From Eubacteriaceae bacterium (GTDB taxonomy: Bacteria > Bacillota > Clostridia > Eubacteriales > Alkalibacteraceae): 24,091 bases of DNA. This document shows, piece after piece, positions 1-7,573 of the stretch; position 1 is the first letter of the stretch; the number at the start of each line of letters is the position of its first letter. The notes under the pieces are model-generated. The model saw only the letters and a program-made list of their open reading frames with translations. It did no database searches and was not told the DNA's origin. The position numbers and the translations under genes are program-made. Location: the NCBI GenBank assembly GCA_003446375.1, contig DMAW01000115.1, forward strand, positions 1 to 24,091, given 5' to 3'.

Positions 1-13
1 CACTAAAATGGAC

Positions 14-42
14 TTGACTCATGCCAAATTAGATGTTATTTT
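14..42 (+). promoter_or_regulatory. Promoter of the hrcA heat-shock operon
   Basis: A TTGACT box (14-19) is followed after 17 bp by TATTTT (37-42), and a TG at 34-35 makes an extended -10. The predicted start near 49 places the CIRCE operator at the very beginning of the transcript. This is the usual arrangement for HrcA-repressed promoters. The -10 matches the consensus at only 4 of 6 positions. Confidence 0.7.
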
Positions 43-51
43 AATATTAGG

Positions 52-78
52 TTAGCACTCATGATTAAAGAGTGCTAA
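52..78 (+). promoter_or_regulatory. CIRCE operator (HrcA binding site)
   Basis: A perfect copy of the CIRCE consensus is present: TTAGCACTC, nine bases, GAGTGCTAA. The arms extend one more base pair on each side (51 and 79). CIRCE is the operator of the HrcA repressor of class I heat-shock genes. Here it lies between the promoter and the hrcA ribosome binding site, so HrcA should autoregulate the whole operon. Confidence 0.97.
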
Positions 79-94
79 CAATGGAGATGATAAC

Positions 95-1150
95 ATGGAT
101 GATAAAAGAGAAAGGAAATTAAAAATCTTAAATTCCATCATAAGAGATTATATTGAGACAGCAGAGCCCATAGGTTCTAGGACAATCGCAAAAAAATATA
201 ATCTCGGAATAAGTGCGGCTACAATTCGAAATGAAATGTCAGATCTTGAAGAGATGGGTCTTTTAATCCAGCCTCATACATCAGCAGGGAGGATACCTTC
301 CCAAAAGGCATACAGGCTGTATGTAGATGAGCTGATGAAAATAAGCAATCTTAATCAAGGGCTTAAAAATGAAATCAGAGACGGTTACAGCCAATATGTC
401 GAAGAAATTGACAAAGCCATCAAGCATACGGCAAAAGTCATTGCTCAATTGACAAGCTATACATCGATAGTATCTTTGCCTGAGATGGACACCTTAAACT
501 GCAAGCATGTTCAGTTAGTTCCAATAGAGGATGAAAGAGTACTTATGGTAGTGGTAACCAAAGAGAACATAATCAAAAATTACGAGTTGAAGCTTAGCAA
601 GAAAGTTAATGACAGTGAACTTAACAAGCTAAGCAACATATTGAACCACATAGTAAAAGGTTCTGCTTTTGAGAATATCGGCAAGGATCTGACACAGAAG
701 ATAAATGACTTGACGCTAAAGGAAAACGAATTGCTGCAGGAAGTGGTTCCGCTGTTTAAAGAAATTTTATTAAATAGAAAAAAAAATTCTGTTTATTCAA
801 ACGGCGTTACCAATATATTAAATTATCCGGAGTTTTTCGATATAGTAAAGGCTAAGGGGTTTTTAGATATTATTGAAAAGAAAAACAAGATTGCAGAAGT
901 CTTAAATCAAGTAAGCAAAGGGTCTTTGAATATCGTAATTGGATCTGAAAATACTGTAAGTGAGTTTAAAGAGTGCAGCTTGATAACTGCTACATACAGC
1001 TTAAACGGCAAAAATATCGGCAGCATAGGGGTAGTAGGCCCTGTAAGGATGAATTATGATTATGTGGTTTCGGTTATGAATTTCTTAAGCTCTGAACTGA
1101 ATAAGCAACTAAACAAAGAAGAAAAGGCAAAGGGTGATGATATTGGATAA
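95..1150 (+). CDS. hrcA: Heat-inducible transcription repressor HrcA
   Basis: HrcA dimers bind CIRCE operators and repress the class I heat-shock operon; in other bacteria GroEL keeps HrcA active. The 351-residue length fits the family. The N-terminal winged helix is evident from DYIETAEPIGSRTIAKKY followed by SAATIRNEMSDLEEMG and the SAGRIPSQKAYRLYVD stretch, all hallmarks of HrcA (about residues 18-80). The rest is the GAF-like and dimerisation region. ATG at 95 is preceded by GGAG at 83-86, and the CIRCE element lies just upstream. The 3' end overlaps the start of grpE, which suggests translational coupling. The identification is secure from both motifs and operon order. Confidence 0.97.
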   Translation: MDDKRERKLKILNSIIRDYIETAEPIGSRTIAKKYNLGISAATIRNEMSDLEEMGLLIQPHTSAGRIPSQKAYRLYVDELMKISNLNQGLKNEIRDGYSQYVEEIDKAIKHTAKVIAQLTSYTSIVSLPEMDTLNCKHVQLVPIEDERVLMVVVTKENIIKNYELKLSKKVNDSELNKLSNILNHIVKGSAFENIGKDLTQKINDLTLKENELLQEVVPLFKEILLNRKKNSVYSNGVTNILNYPEFFDIVKAKGFLDIIEKKNKIAEVLNQVSKGSLNIVIGSENTVSEFKECSLITATYSLNGKNIGSIGVVGPVRMNYDYVVSVMNFLSSELNKQLNKEEKAKGDDIG

Positions 1151-1700
1151 CAAAAAAAACAACGATGAAGCAATTCAGGAAGAAAAATTTGATCAGAATG
1201 AAAATCAGCAAGAAGAAAAGCTGAACGAAGAAAATGAAAGCGCAGAAGAAAAGCCCACTGAAGCCAAAAAAGAAGATGAGAGCCTTCAAAATCAGTTGAT
1301 AAGGCTTCAAGCGGACTTTGATAATTTCAGAAAACGGACTATTCGGGAAAAAGAAGATATCTACAAGTATGCCCTAGAGGATTTTTCATCTAAATTATTG
1401 CCGGTTTTAGATAATATGGAAAGAGCAGTATCCTCTCTTGAAAAAAGCAAGATTGAAGATGAGTACGCAAACGGAGTAAAGATGGTCTTAGCTCAACTTA
1501 AAGGCGTACTTGAAAAAGAAGGACTAAAAGAAATAGAATGTGAAAATCAAGAGTTTGATCCAAACCTGCACCATGGAGTAACGGTTGAAGACTCTGATGA
1601 TCATAAAGAAGATGAAATAATTGAAGTATTTCAAAAAGGATACAAGTTTAAAGAAAAAGTGATAAGACCAGCAATGGTCAAGATTTGCAAAAAAAGCTAA
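1137..1700 (+). CDS. grpE: Nucleotide exchange factor GrpE
   Basis: GrpE speeds ADP release from DnaK in the DnaK-DnaJ-GrpE chaperone cycle. The first 45 or so residues are rich in Glu, Lys and Asn and probably disordered. They lead into the family signature around DFDNFRKRTIREKEDIYKYA and the LLPVLDNMERA helix. The C-terminal beta domain has the typical GYKFKEKVIRPAMVKI ending. Three starts compete: GTG 1134, ATG 1137 and TTG 1143. ATG 1137 is used here, but AGGG at 1131-1134 is well spaced for TTG 1143. Every choice overlaps the hrcA stop, so translation is likely coupled. dnaK follows after 21 bases. Confidence 0.95.
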   Translation: MILDNKKNNDEAIQEEKFDQNENQQEEKLNEENESAEEKPTEAKKEDESLQNQLIRLQADFDNFRKRTIREKEDIYKYALEDFSSKLLPVLDNMERAVSSLEKSKIEDEYANGVKMVLAQLKGVLEKEGLKEIECENQEFDPNLHHGVTVEDSDDHKEDEIIEVFQKGYKFKEKVIRPAMVKICKKS

Positions 1701-1721
1701 ATTTGATAGGAGGAAAAAAAT

Positions 1722-3563
1722 ATGGGAAAAGAAAAAATTATAGGAATTGACTTGGGAACAACAAACTCTTGCGTAGCTGTGCTAGAAGGTGGAGAGCCTG
1801 TCGTAATTCCTAATGCCGAAGGAAACAGGACTACGCCTTCTGTAGTTGCTATTACAAAAGATGGAGAAAGGCTTGTGGGCCAGGTTGCAAAAAGACAGGC
1901 CGTTACAAACCCTGATAGAACTGTTGCTTCAATTAAAAGAGAAATGGGAACTGACCACAAGGTATCTATAGATGGAACAGATTATACGCCTCAACAGATA
2001 TCTGCAATGATTTTGCAAAAACTTAAAGCTGATGCTGAAGCATATCTAGGAGAGAAAGTAGAAAAGGCTGTAATAACCGTGCCGGCGTATTTCAGCGATA
2101 GCCAGAGACAGGCTACAAAGGATGCAGGTAAAATTGCAGGATTGGAAGTACTAAGAATCATCAATGAGCCCACTGCGGCATCTTTGGCTTACGGACTTGA
2201 CAAGGAAGAAAATCAAAAGATAATGGTTTATGACCTTGGAGGCGGAACATTTGATGTTTCTATACTAGAACTTGGAGATGGAGTGTTTGAAGTGCTCGCA
2301 ACAAATGGAGACAACCATCTTGGCGGAGACGACTTTGATCAAAGAATTATAGATTATTTGGCAGAGGAATTCAAGAAAGAAAATGGTGTAGATCTCAGAA
2401 ATGACAAAATTGCGCTTCAAAGACTTAAAGAAGCGGCAGAAAAGGCAAAAATCGAGCTTTCGGGAGTCATGAGCTCTAATATCAACCTTCCGTTCATTAC
2501 GGCTACACAAGAAGGCCCTAAGCATTTAGATTTAACATTGTCTAGAGCAAAGTTTGATGAATTGACATCAGATTTAGTTGAAAGAACCGTAGGGCCGGTT
2601 AAGAGCGCTATGAAGGATGCAGGGCTTACGGCAGACAAGATCAACAAGATAATACTTGTGGGTGGGTCGACAAGGATTCCTGCCGTACAGTATGCAGTAA
2701 AGAAAATTACAGGAAAAGATGCATACAAGGGAATCAACCCTGATGAGTGCGTAGCAATCGGAGCTGCTATCCAAGCGGGAGTACTTGCAGGAGAAGTTAA
2801 AGATGTGTTGCTTCTTGATGTCACTCCATTGTCATTGGGTATAGAAACCATGGGCGGCGTATTTACAAAGCTTATCGAAAGGAACACGACAATACCGACG
2901 AAAAAGAGCCAAATATTCTCTACAGCTGCCGATAACCAGACTGCAGTAGACATACACGTGCTTCAGGGTGAAAGGGAAATGGCTACCTACAATAAAACTT
3001 TGGGAAGATTCCAATTAACCGGTATTGCACCGGCGCCAAGGGGAATCCCTCAAATAGAGGTTACATTCGATATTGACGCAAACGGCATAGTTAATGTAAG
3101 CGCCAAAGACTTAGGAACAGGAAAATCTCAAAACGTAGTAATTCAGTCATCAACCAATATGAGTGACGACGAAATAGAAAAAGCAGTAAAAGAAGCAGAA
3201 AAATTTGCCGAAGAGGATAAAAAGAAAAAAGAAGAGGTAGAAGTTAAAAACACTGCTGATTCTACAATATATCAAATTGAGAAATCTCTTAAGGATTTAG
3301 GAGACAAAGTATCTGCTGATGAAAAGCAAAAAGTTGAAGATGCAATAAAAGAGCTCAAGGAAAAAATGGAAGGAACTGATATCGAAGCCATTAAAAAGGC
3401 TACAGAATCACTAAATGAAGTATTTCATCCTATAGCTCAAAAACTTTACGAGCAAGCTTCGCAAGAAGCTCAGACAGATTCACAAGAGACTCAAGGAAAT
3501 AATGCAGATGATGTTGTCGATGCAGATTACGAAGTTGTAGATGACGAGGATGAAAGCAAATAA
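1722..3563 (+). CDS. dnaK: Molecular chaperone DnaK (Hsp70)
   Basis: This is an ATP-dependent Hsp70 that binds unfolded polypeptides with DnaJ and GrpE as co-chaperones. At 613 residues it has the usual Gram-positive length. Visible motifs are the phosphate-1 loop IGIDLGTTNSCVAV (about 6-19), DLGGGTFDVSIL in the middle of the nucleotide-binding domain, the VLLLDV interdomain linker followed by TPLSLGIETMGG (about 360-380), a substrate-binding beta domain and a helical lid. The tail ends in the acidic DADYEVVDDEDE typical of bacterial DnaK. AGGAGG at 1708-1713 lies 8 bases before the ATG. It is transcribed with hrcA and grpE under CIRCE control. No frame damage is seen. Confidence 0.98.
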   Translation: MGKEKIIGIDLGTTNSCVAVLEGGEPVVIPNAEGNRTTPSVVAITKDGERLVGQVAKRQAVTNPDRTVASIKREMGTDHKVSIDGTDYTPQQISAMILQKLKADAEAYLGEKVEKAVITVPAYFSDSQRQATKDAGKIAGLEVLRIINEPTAASLAYGLDKEENQKIMVYDLGGGTFDVSILELGDGVFEVLATNGDNHLGGDDFDQRIIDYLAEEFKKENGVDLRNDKIALQRLKEAAEKAKIELSGVMSSNINLPFITATQEGPKHLDLTLSRAKFDELTSDLVERTVGPVKSAMKDAGLTADKINKIILVGGSTRIPAVQYAVKKITGKDAYKGINPDECVAIGAAIQAGVLAGEVKDVLLLDVTPLSLGIETMGGVFTKLIERNTTIPTKKSQIFSTAADNQTAVDIHVLQGEREMATYNKTLGRFQLTGIAPAPRGIPQIEVTFDIDANGIVNVSAKDLGTGKSQNVVIQSSTNMSDDEIEKAVKEAEKFAEEDKKKKEEVEVKNTADSTIYQIEKSLKDLGDKVSADEKQKVEDAIKELKEKMEGTDIEAIKKATESLNEVFHPIAQKLYEQASQEAQTDSQETQGNNADDVVDADYEVVDDEDESK

Positions 3564-3573
3564 TATTAAACAT

Positions 3574-3599
3574 GCAACCAAGGCAATTGCTTTGGTTGC
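3574..3599 (+). terminator. Intergenic stem-loop between dnaK and dnaJ
   Basis: An 11-bp stem (3574-3584 with 3589-3599, one G-U pair) closes an AATT tetraloop. The downstream sequence CTATTTATGAT is a poor U tract, so it is more likely a processing or partial-attenuation hairpin than a full terminator. Its right arm overlaps a possible promoter for dnaJ. Confidence 0.5.
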
Positions 3600-3615
3600 C
3601 TATTTATGATATGAT
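3587..3615 (+). promoter_or_regulatory. Possible internal promoter before dnaJ
   Basis: TTGCTT (3587-3592) and TATGAT (3610-3615) are separated by 17 bp. The -10 matches 5 of 6 consensus positions but the -35 only 3. The -35 lies inside the intergenic stem-loop. Such a promoter would let dnaJ be made without the upstream genes; it is weak evidence by itself. Confidence 0.3.
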
Positions 3616-3647
3616 ACAACCTTGAATTAAATGCAAGGAGAGAAAAT

Positions 3648-4793
3648 ATGAGCAAAAGAGATTATTACGATGTCCTTGGTGTAAGCAAAGGTGCATCTGA
3701 GGATGAGATAAAAAAAGCATATAGAAAGCTTGCCATGAAGTACCATCCGGACAGAAATCCCGGAGATAAAGAAGCCGAGGATAACTTCAAGGAAGTCAAC
3801 GAAGCATACGAGGTGTTAAGCGATTCCTCAAAGCGTTCACAGTACGATCAATTTGGACATGCAGGAATGGGGAATGGAGCCGGCGGATTTGGAGGATTCG
3901 GCGGAGGTGCAGGATTTGACGACATATTCAGCGATATTTTCGATATGTTTGGTGGAGGAGCTTCCGGAAGCAGAGCGAGGCGTCCGCAAAAAGGTGCCGA
4001 TATAAAGGTAGGAGTAAATCTCACATTTGAAGAAGCAGTATTTGGGACTGAAAAAGATATAAAGATATCTAGAGAAGAAGAGTGCAAGACATGCCATGGA
4101 ACCGGAGCGCAATCAGATAGCGATGTTAAGACGTGCGATAAGTGCAACGGATCAGGACAAGTTAGGGTTAATCAAAGGACTCCATTTGGTGTCATGCAGA
4201 CCGTAAGAACATGTGACAAGTGTCAGGGTGAAGGCAAGATCATATCGAAACCTTGTAAAACATGTGGTGGCAAAGGCACGACTAGAAAGGAAAAATCCAT
4301 ATCCATAAATATTCCGGCAGGTGTTGAAGATGGAAATGTGCTGCCTTTAAGAGGTGAAGGTGAGCCCGGAGCATTAGGAGGACCAAGAGGGGATGTATAT
4401 GTTTATATAAGCGTAAAAGCACATCCGTTCTTTGAAAGGGAAGGGACGAATATATTCTGCGAAATTCCTATAACCTTCGTCCAAGCAGCATTGGGAGATG
4501 AGATCATGATTCCTTCGCTCAATGATAAGAAAAAGAAAATAGAACAGATTAAATTCACTATACCCGAAGGAACACAATCTCATCAGACGTTCAGATTAAA
4601 GGGCAGAGGTGTAGCCAATCCAATGGGCTATGGAAAAGGAGATCAATACGTCAAAGTAAAAGTTGAAATTCCTAAAAAGCTTAATAATGAGCAAAAAGAT
4701 ATTTTAAGAAAGTTTGCGTCTATTGATGGGGAACACGAAATACATGAGCAAGGAAAAAGTTTTTGGGAAAAAGTTAAAGATTATTTTAATTAA
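3648..4793 (+). CDS. dnaJ: Chaperone protein DnaJ (Hsp40)
   Basis: DnaJ stimulates the DnaK ATPase and delivers substrates. All type I domains are visible in order: the J domain (residues 1-70) with the catalytic HPD at 33-35, a Gly/Phe-rich linker (about 71-105), four CxxCxGxG zinc-binding repeats beginning at C146, C163, C189 and C203, and the C-terminal beta-sandwich peptide-binding domains. The 381-residue length is normal. An AAGGAG box precedes the ATG. It closes the heat-shock operon; a stem-loop and possible promoter separate it from dnaK and a terminator follows. Confidence 0.98.
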   Translation: MSKRDYYDVLGVSKGASEDEIKKAYRKLAMKYHPDRNPGDKEAEDNFKEVNEAYEVLSDSSKRSQYDQFGHAGMGNGAGGFGGFGGGAGFDDIFSDIFDMFGGGASGSRARRPQKGADIKVGVNLTFEEAVFGTEKDIKISREEECKTCHGTGAQSDSDVKTCDKCNGSGQVRVNQRTPFGVMQTVRTCDKCQGEGKIISKPCKTCGGKGTTRKEKSISINIPAGVEDGNVLPLRGEGEPGALGGPRGDVYVYISVKAHPFFEREGTNIFCEIPITFVQAALGDEIMIPSLNDKKKKIEQIKFTIPEGTQSHQTFRLKGRGVANPMGYGKGDQYVKVKVEIPKKLNNEQKDILRKFASIDGEHEIHEQGKSFWEKVKDYFN

Positions 4794-4800
4794 AACGAGA

Positions 4801-4838
4801 CTGCTGCAAGTGCTATAATGCATATGCAGCAGTTTTTT
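4801..4838 (+). terminator. Rho-independent terminator after dnaJ
   Basis: CTGCTGCA (4801-4808) pairs with TGCAGCAG (4825-4832), with an inner TGC/GCA pairing, and six T residues follow (4833-4838). It begins 7 bases after the dnaJ stop and ends the heat-shock operon. Confidence 0.85.
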
Positions 4839-4866
4839 ATCAGTTTTTGTTTTTTAGAAAAAGAGT

Positions 4867-4872
4867 TATAAT
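4867..4872 (+). promoter_or_regulatory. Likely -10 box of the mscL promoter
   Basis: A perfect TATAAT lies 60 bases before the mscL start and downstream of the dnaJ terminator. At 17-bp spacing the -35 would be TTTTTG (4844-4849), a poor match, so the assignment rests mainly on the -10 and its position. Confidence 0.45.
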
Positions 4873-4931
4873 ATAAATGTAGGGAATAATATCTAAGTTT
4901 TATATCATAAATTTTAGAGGAGGAGATAAAA

Positions 4932-5369
4932 GTGCTCAAAGAATTTAAAGAGTTTGCGATGAAGGGCAATATGGTAGATTTGGCAGTAGGCATCATTATT
5001 GGTGGAGCTTTTGGAAAAATCATTTCATCATTGGTAAATGATATGATAATGCCTCTTGTAGGCATACTTTTAGGAGACACTGATTTCACAAATTTATTCG
5101 TCGTATTAGGTGAAGGTCAATATGTTACCTTAGAAGAGGCTCAAGCTGCCGGAGCACTGACATTGAATTATGGATTGTTCTTAAATAATGTCGTTGATTT
5201 TCTAATAATTGCATTTGCTATTTTTATAGTGATAAAACAGCTGAACAAACTAAAAAGAAAAGAAGAGCCTGTAGCTGCTCCTCCATCCACTAAAAAATGC
5301 AATTTTTGTTTTGAGGATGTAAATATCGATGCGACAAGATGTCCACATTGCACATCAGTTCTTGATTGA
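4932..5369 (+). CDS. mscL: Large-conductance mechanosensitive channel MscL with zinc-ribbon tail
   Basis: MscL is a pentameric membrane channel that opens under high membrane tension and releases solutes during hypo-osmotic shock. The N-terminus (KEFKEFAMKGNMVDLAVGII) and first membrane helix with its Gly/Ala-rich pore face (about 15-45) are classic. A second helix covers about 84-103. Instead of ending in the usual short helical bundle, the protein continues into a Pro/Ala linker and CNFC...CPHC (C123, C126, C137, C140), a likely zinc ribbon. The start is GTG at 4932 with AGAGGAGG just upstream. It is a single-gene unit between two terminators. I recall similar tails in other clostridial MscL proteins, but their role is unknown to me. 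Confidence 0.95.
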   Translation: MLKEFKEFAMKGNMVDLAVGIIIGGAFGKIISSLVNDMIMPLVGILLGDTDFTNLFVVLGEGQYVTLEEAQAAGALTLNYGLFLNNVVDFLIIAFAIFIVIKQLNKLKRKEEPVAAPPSTKKCNFCFEDVNIDATRCPHCTSVLD

Positions 5370-5373
5370 AAGT

Positions 5374-5404
5374 AAAAGTCCTTGCTTAAAAAGCAAGGAC
5401 TTTT
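5374..5404. terminator. Bidirectional terminator between mscL and the nitroreductase gene
   Basis: A 14-bp stem (5374-5387 with 5391-5404) closes a three-base loop. The outer AAAA and TTTT bases give a U tract in both directions. It begins 5 bases after the mscL stop and lies just beyond the end of the convergent nitroreductase gene. Confidence 0.85.
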
Positions 5405-5409
5405 ATAAA

Positions 5410-5991
5410 TTATTTTAGTTTGCCGGACTCATCTATATCTAGAATTAAAGAACTCAATGGCTTGCGCACTGCAGGGTGTTCTCTGTCTTGCAAATCTTCA
5501 GGCAATTTCGTTTTATCTCCTGGATAACCCACTGCTATGATAGTGACTATGTCATAATCTTCGCTTATATTAAGCTCTTCCCGAGTTCTTTTTCGGCTAA
5601 ATCCCCCCATGGCGTGAGCGAGAATACCTCTTCGCCAAGCTTCAAGACTTAAGTACCCCCAAGATGTGCCTGTATCGAACATATGCCAGTAGTTGTCCTT
5701 GGAATTTGAGCTAAAATACTTGTAGGATAAAACAAGGATGAGCACTGGGGCGTTGCAAGCCCATTTTTGATTTCCCTCATAGAGAAGTCCACAGAGCTTT
5801 TCTTTGCTCTGCTTAGTATCTCCAATGACAAAACGCCATGGCTGTTCATTAAAACATGAAGGAGCGAATGACGCAGCTTCAAGCACTGCCATTAAGTCAT
5901 CTGTTTTTATTTTTTTATCAGAAAAAGCTCTAGAAGACCAGCGTTCTTTGATTTCCGGCATAATGTCGTAATTGAAATTTCTGTTGTTCAT
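5410..5991 (-). CDS. Nitroreductase-family FMN oxidoreductase
   Basis: This 193-residue protein belongs to the FMN-dependent nitroreductase fold, whose members reduce nitro compounds, quinones or other acceptors with NAD(P)H. The ERWSSRAF motif (about 16-23) forms part of the FMN phosphate site. ASFAPSCFNEQPWRFVI (about 40-56) is the second FMN-binding stretch, and VGYPGDK near the C-terminus is also typical. The physiological substrate cannot be read from sequence. A GAGGAGG box (5997-6003) precedes the ATG. It lies 34 bases downstream of the thioredoxin-like gene on the same strand with no terminator between, so the two are probably cotranscribed. Confidence 0.9.
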   Translation of the reverse strand: MNNRNFNYDIMPEIKERWSSRAFSDKKIKTDDLMAVLEAASFAPSCFNEQPWRFVIGDTKQSKEKLCGLLYEGNQKWACNAPVLILVLSYKYFSSNSKDNYWHMFDTGTSWGYLSLEAWRRGILAHAMGGFSRKRTREELNISEDYDIVTIIAVGYPGDKTKLPEDLQDREHPAVRKPLSSLILDIDESGKLK

Positions 5992-6025
5992 GTAAACCTC
6001 CTCGTTTGGTTGCTGTTAATGAATA

Positions 6026-6346
6026 TTATATTATCTGATGGAAAAAAGTTAATTTTTCTTCCAACTCTTTAAATGATATGAACCTAGATGCTCTGTAGAC
6101 TTCTTTTCCGTTATGAAATATCAATAAAGTTGGTACTGTAAATACCATAAAGTCTCCACTAACTGAAGGAATCTCATCAATTGAAATCTCATGAACCTTT
6201 AGGCGAGAAAATTTATTGGAAAGAATTTTGATATTTTCTTTTACTGAATAGCATACGCTGCAATGTTCTGATGAGAAAACAAATAGACATAATGCATCTT
6301 CATTTATAAGCGATCTGACGCTTTCTGATATGTCTGTTTTTTTCAT
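6026..6346 (-). CDS. Small thioredoxin-fold protein with CSVC active site
   Basis: The 106-residue protein has a thioredoxin layout: a beta strand (LCLFVFSS), a CxxC redox site C29-S-V-C32 on the next helix, and the cis-proline loop TVPTLLIFHNG (Pro72). The SVC centre differs from the classical GPC of thioredoxin, so redox potential and partner may differ. No signal peptide is seen, so it is cytoplasmic. A GGAGGTG box precedes the ATG. A possible own promoter overlaps the gap from the phosphatase gene, and the nitroreductase gene follows closely. It may serve as a disulfide reductase or as a partner of a local redox enzyme; neither is proven. Confidence 0.85.
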   Translation of the reverse strand: MKKTDISESVRSLINEDALCLFVFSSEHCSVCYSVKENIKILSNKFSRLKVHEISIDEIPSVSGDFMVFTVPTLLIFHNGKEVYRASRFISFKELEEKLTFFHQII

Positions 6347-6363
6347 TTGGCACCTCCACTCGT

Positions 6364-6392
6364 ATTATAAGAGTATCAAAAAATCTTGAAAA
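6364..6392 (-). promoter_or_regulatory. Possible promoter for the thioredoxin-like gene
   Basis: On the minus strand TTTTCA (6392-6387) and TATAAT (6369-6364) are 17 bp apart. The -10 is perfect and the -35 matches 4 of 6. The predicted start would fall at the edge of the ribosome binding site, leaving a very short leader, so transcription from the upstream hydrogenase operon remains possible. Confidence 0.4.
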
Positions 6393-6408
6393 ATAAAAGA
6401 GGAAGATA

Positions 6409-7572
6409 CTATATAAATACGGTATCTACATCTTTGCCCATTTCATTCATTAATGAAATCAGTTGATGAACCAAGCGCCATTTAATGCTTAGATCTTCAG
6501 GGAAATTTGGGTTTTGATGTGCAGGGTTAATTGCATTGCCCATAATTATAGTTAAATGAGTACAGTCGTTTATTAATATGCTTGCAAGCTTGGCGGCGCC
6601 ATTATTTTCTGATAAAAGATTTTTTTGATTGATCATATTGACATATTTGTTTAAAATCGATACCGTCTCAGACATCGTCAAAACGCCTTCGGTTACTAGA
6701 TCGATTCCTTTGATGTATCCAATGGGTGGGACATCTTTGTTCATTGTAGAAAGATCAGTGCGAACAGTATCATTTAAGTATTTAGCCACTAGATTGCCTG
6801 CACTGCCTCCACAGACTATTTTTTTCCCATCGCTTTTAATAAGCAGATTGCATATTTTCTCGTCTTTATGTCTTTCTTTAGGTGGGCCGGTAAAAAGGGT
6901 GACATGTTTGGGCTTGACGATTTTTATGCTGACAACAGTGGCGTCATCTCCCGGACGGCCGTCATAAAGGTCATTGCATGCATCCATAAGGTTTTTGGTG
7001 AGTGCTTTTGCTGAGATTTCTTTATGGTATCTTCCTAAAAGAAATTTAGAGATCTCGTCATATCCCCAGCCCAAGTTTAAAACCTCGCCAATACCGGCAT
7101 GAACCACGCCATCGCTAAATGTGACAAGGGCATCTCCGACTTCAATATTGAATCGGCTTTCAAAAATAGTCTTGCCGCCATATGTCAATTTTTTTCTCGC
7201 AAAGCCTGATTTATCATGTCCGTTCAATAAAATAAGCTTAGGATTATCAAATTCGGCAACATATGCCTCTCCACTTTTAAAAACTTGAATTATCGTGAAA
7301 GTTGAATACGCTAGACCACGTTTCTTGCATTCCGGAAGAGTCATTGTTATAGTGTCGACAACGTCTTTGATATCAGCTCCGTTTTTTAACATCGTAGCGG
7401 CGATGTTTGATGTAAGTGTGGCAAGGATATTTGCTTTTACTCCGCTTCCCAATCCATCCGCAAGGACGACAATCACGTTATCTTTACATCTTCGTATTTC
7501 GACGTGGTCGCCGCAGAGCTCCTCTAAATATTTATTTATGCTGTTATAAGCTACATCGAAAAAAACACCCAT
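6409..7572 (-). CDS. SpoIIE/PP2C-type protein phosphatase linked to sensory hydrogenase
   Basis: The first 215 or so residues are a PP2C-like (SpoIIE) serine/threonine phosphatase domain. All metal-binding motifs are intact: ADGLGSG (Asp39), FSDG (about 152-155) and GDDAT (about 208-212), so activity is expected. The C-terminal 160 residues, with CGGSAGNLVAKYLN, LVTEGVLTM and NAINPAHQNP motifs, form an additional domain I cannot assign. The start is placed at ATG 7572, one base after the upstream stop. Codons further upstream lie inside the hydrogenase gene, and the sequence MGVFFDVAYNSINKY is a natural family start. Tight coupling to the PAS-hydrogenase gene implies that the hydrogenase signal controls this phosphatase. 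The substrate is unknown. Confidence 0.9.
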   Translation of the reverse strand: MGVFFDVAYNSINKYLEELCGDHVEIRRCKDNVIVVLADGLGSGVKANILATLTSNIAATMLKNGADIKDVVDTITMTLPECKKRGLAYSTFTIIQVFKSGEAYVAEFDNPKLILLNGHDKSGFARKKLTYGGKTIFESRFNIEVGDALVTFSDGVVHAGIGEVLNLGWGYDEISKFLLGRYHKEISAKALTKNLMDACNDLYDGRPGDDATVVSIKIVKPKHVTLFTGPPKERHKDEKICNLLIKSDGKKIVCGGSAGNLVAKYLNDTVRTDLSTMNKDVPPIGYIKGIDLVTEGVLTMSETVSILNKYVNMINQKNLLSENNGAAKLASILINDCTHLTIIMGNAINPAHQNPNFPEDLSIKWRLVHQLISLMNEMGKDVDTVFI

Positions 7573-7573
7573 G

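Noticed and set aside
2417..2953. Long open frame on the strand opposite dnaK
   Set aside because: Antisense frames inside dnaK are common because of its codon pattern. There is no ribosome binding site or recognisable domain, and dnaK is clearly real.
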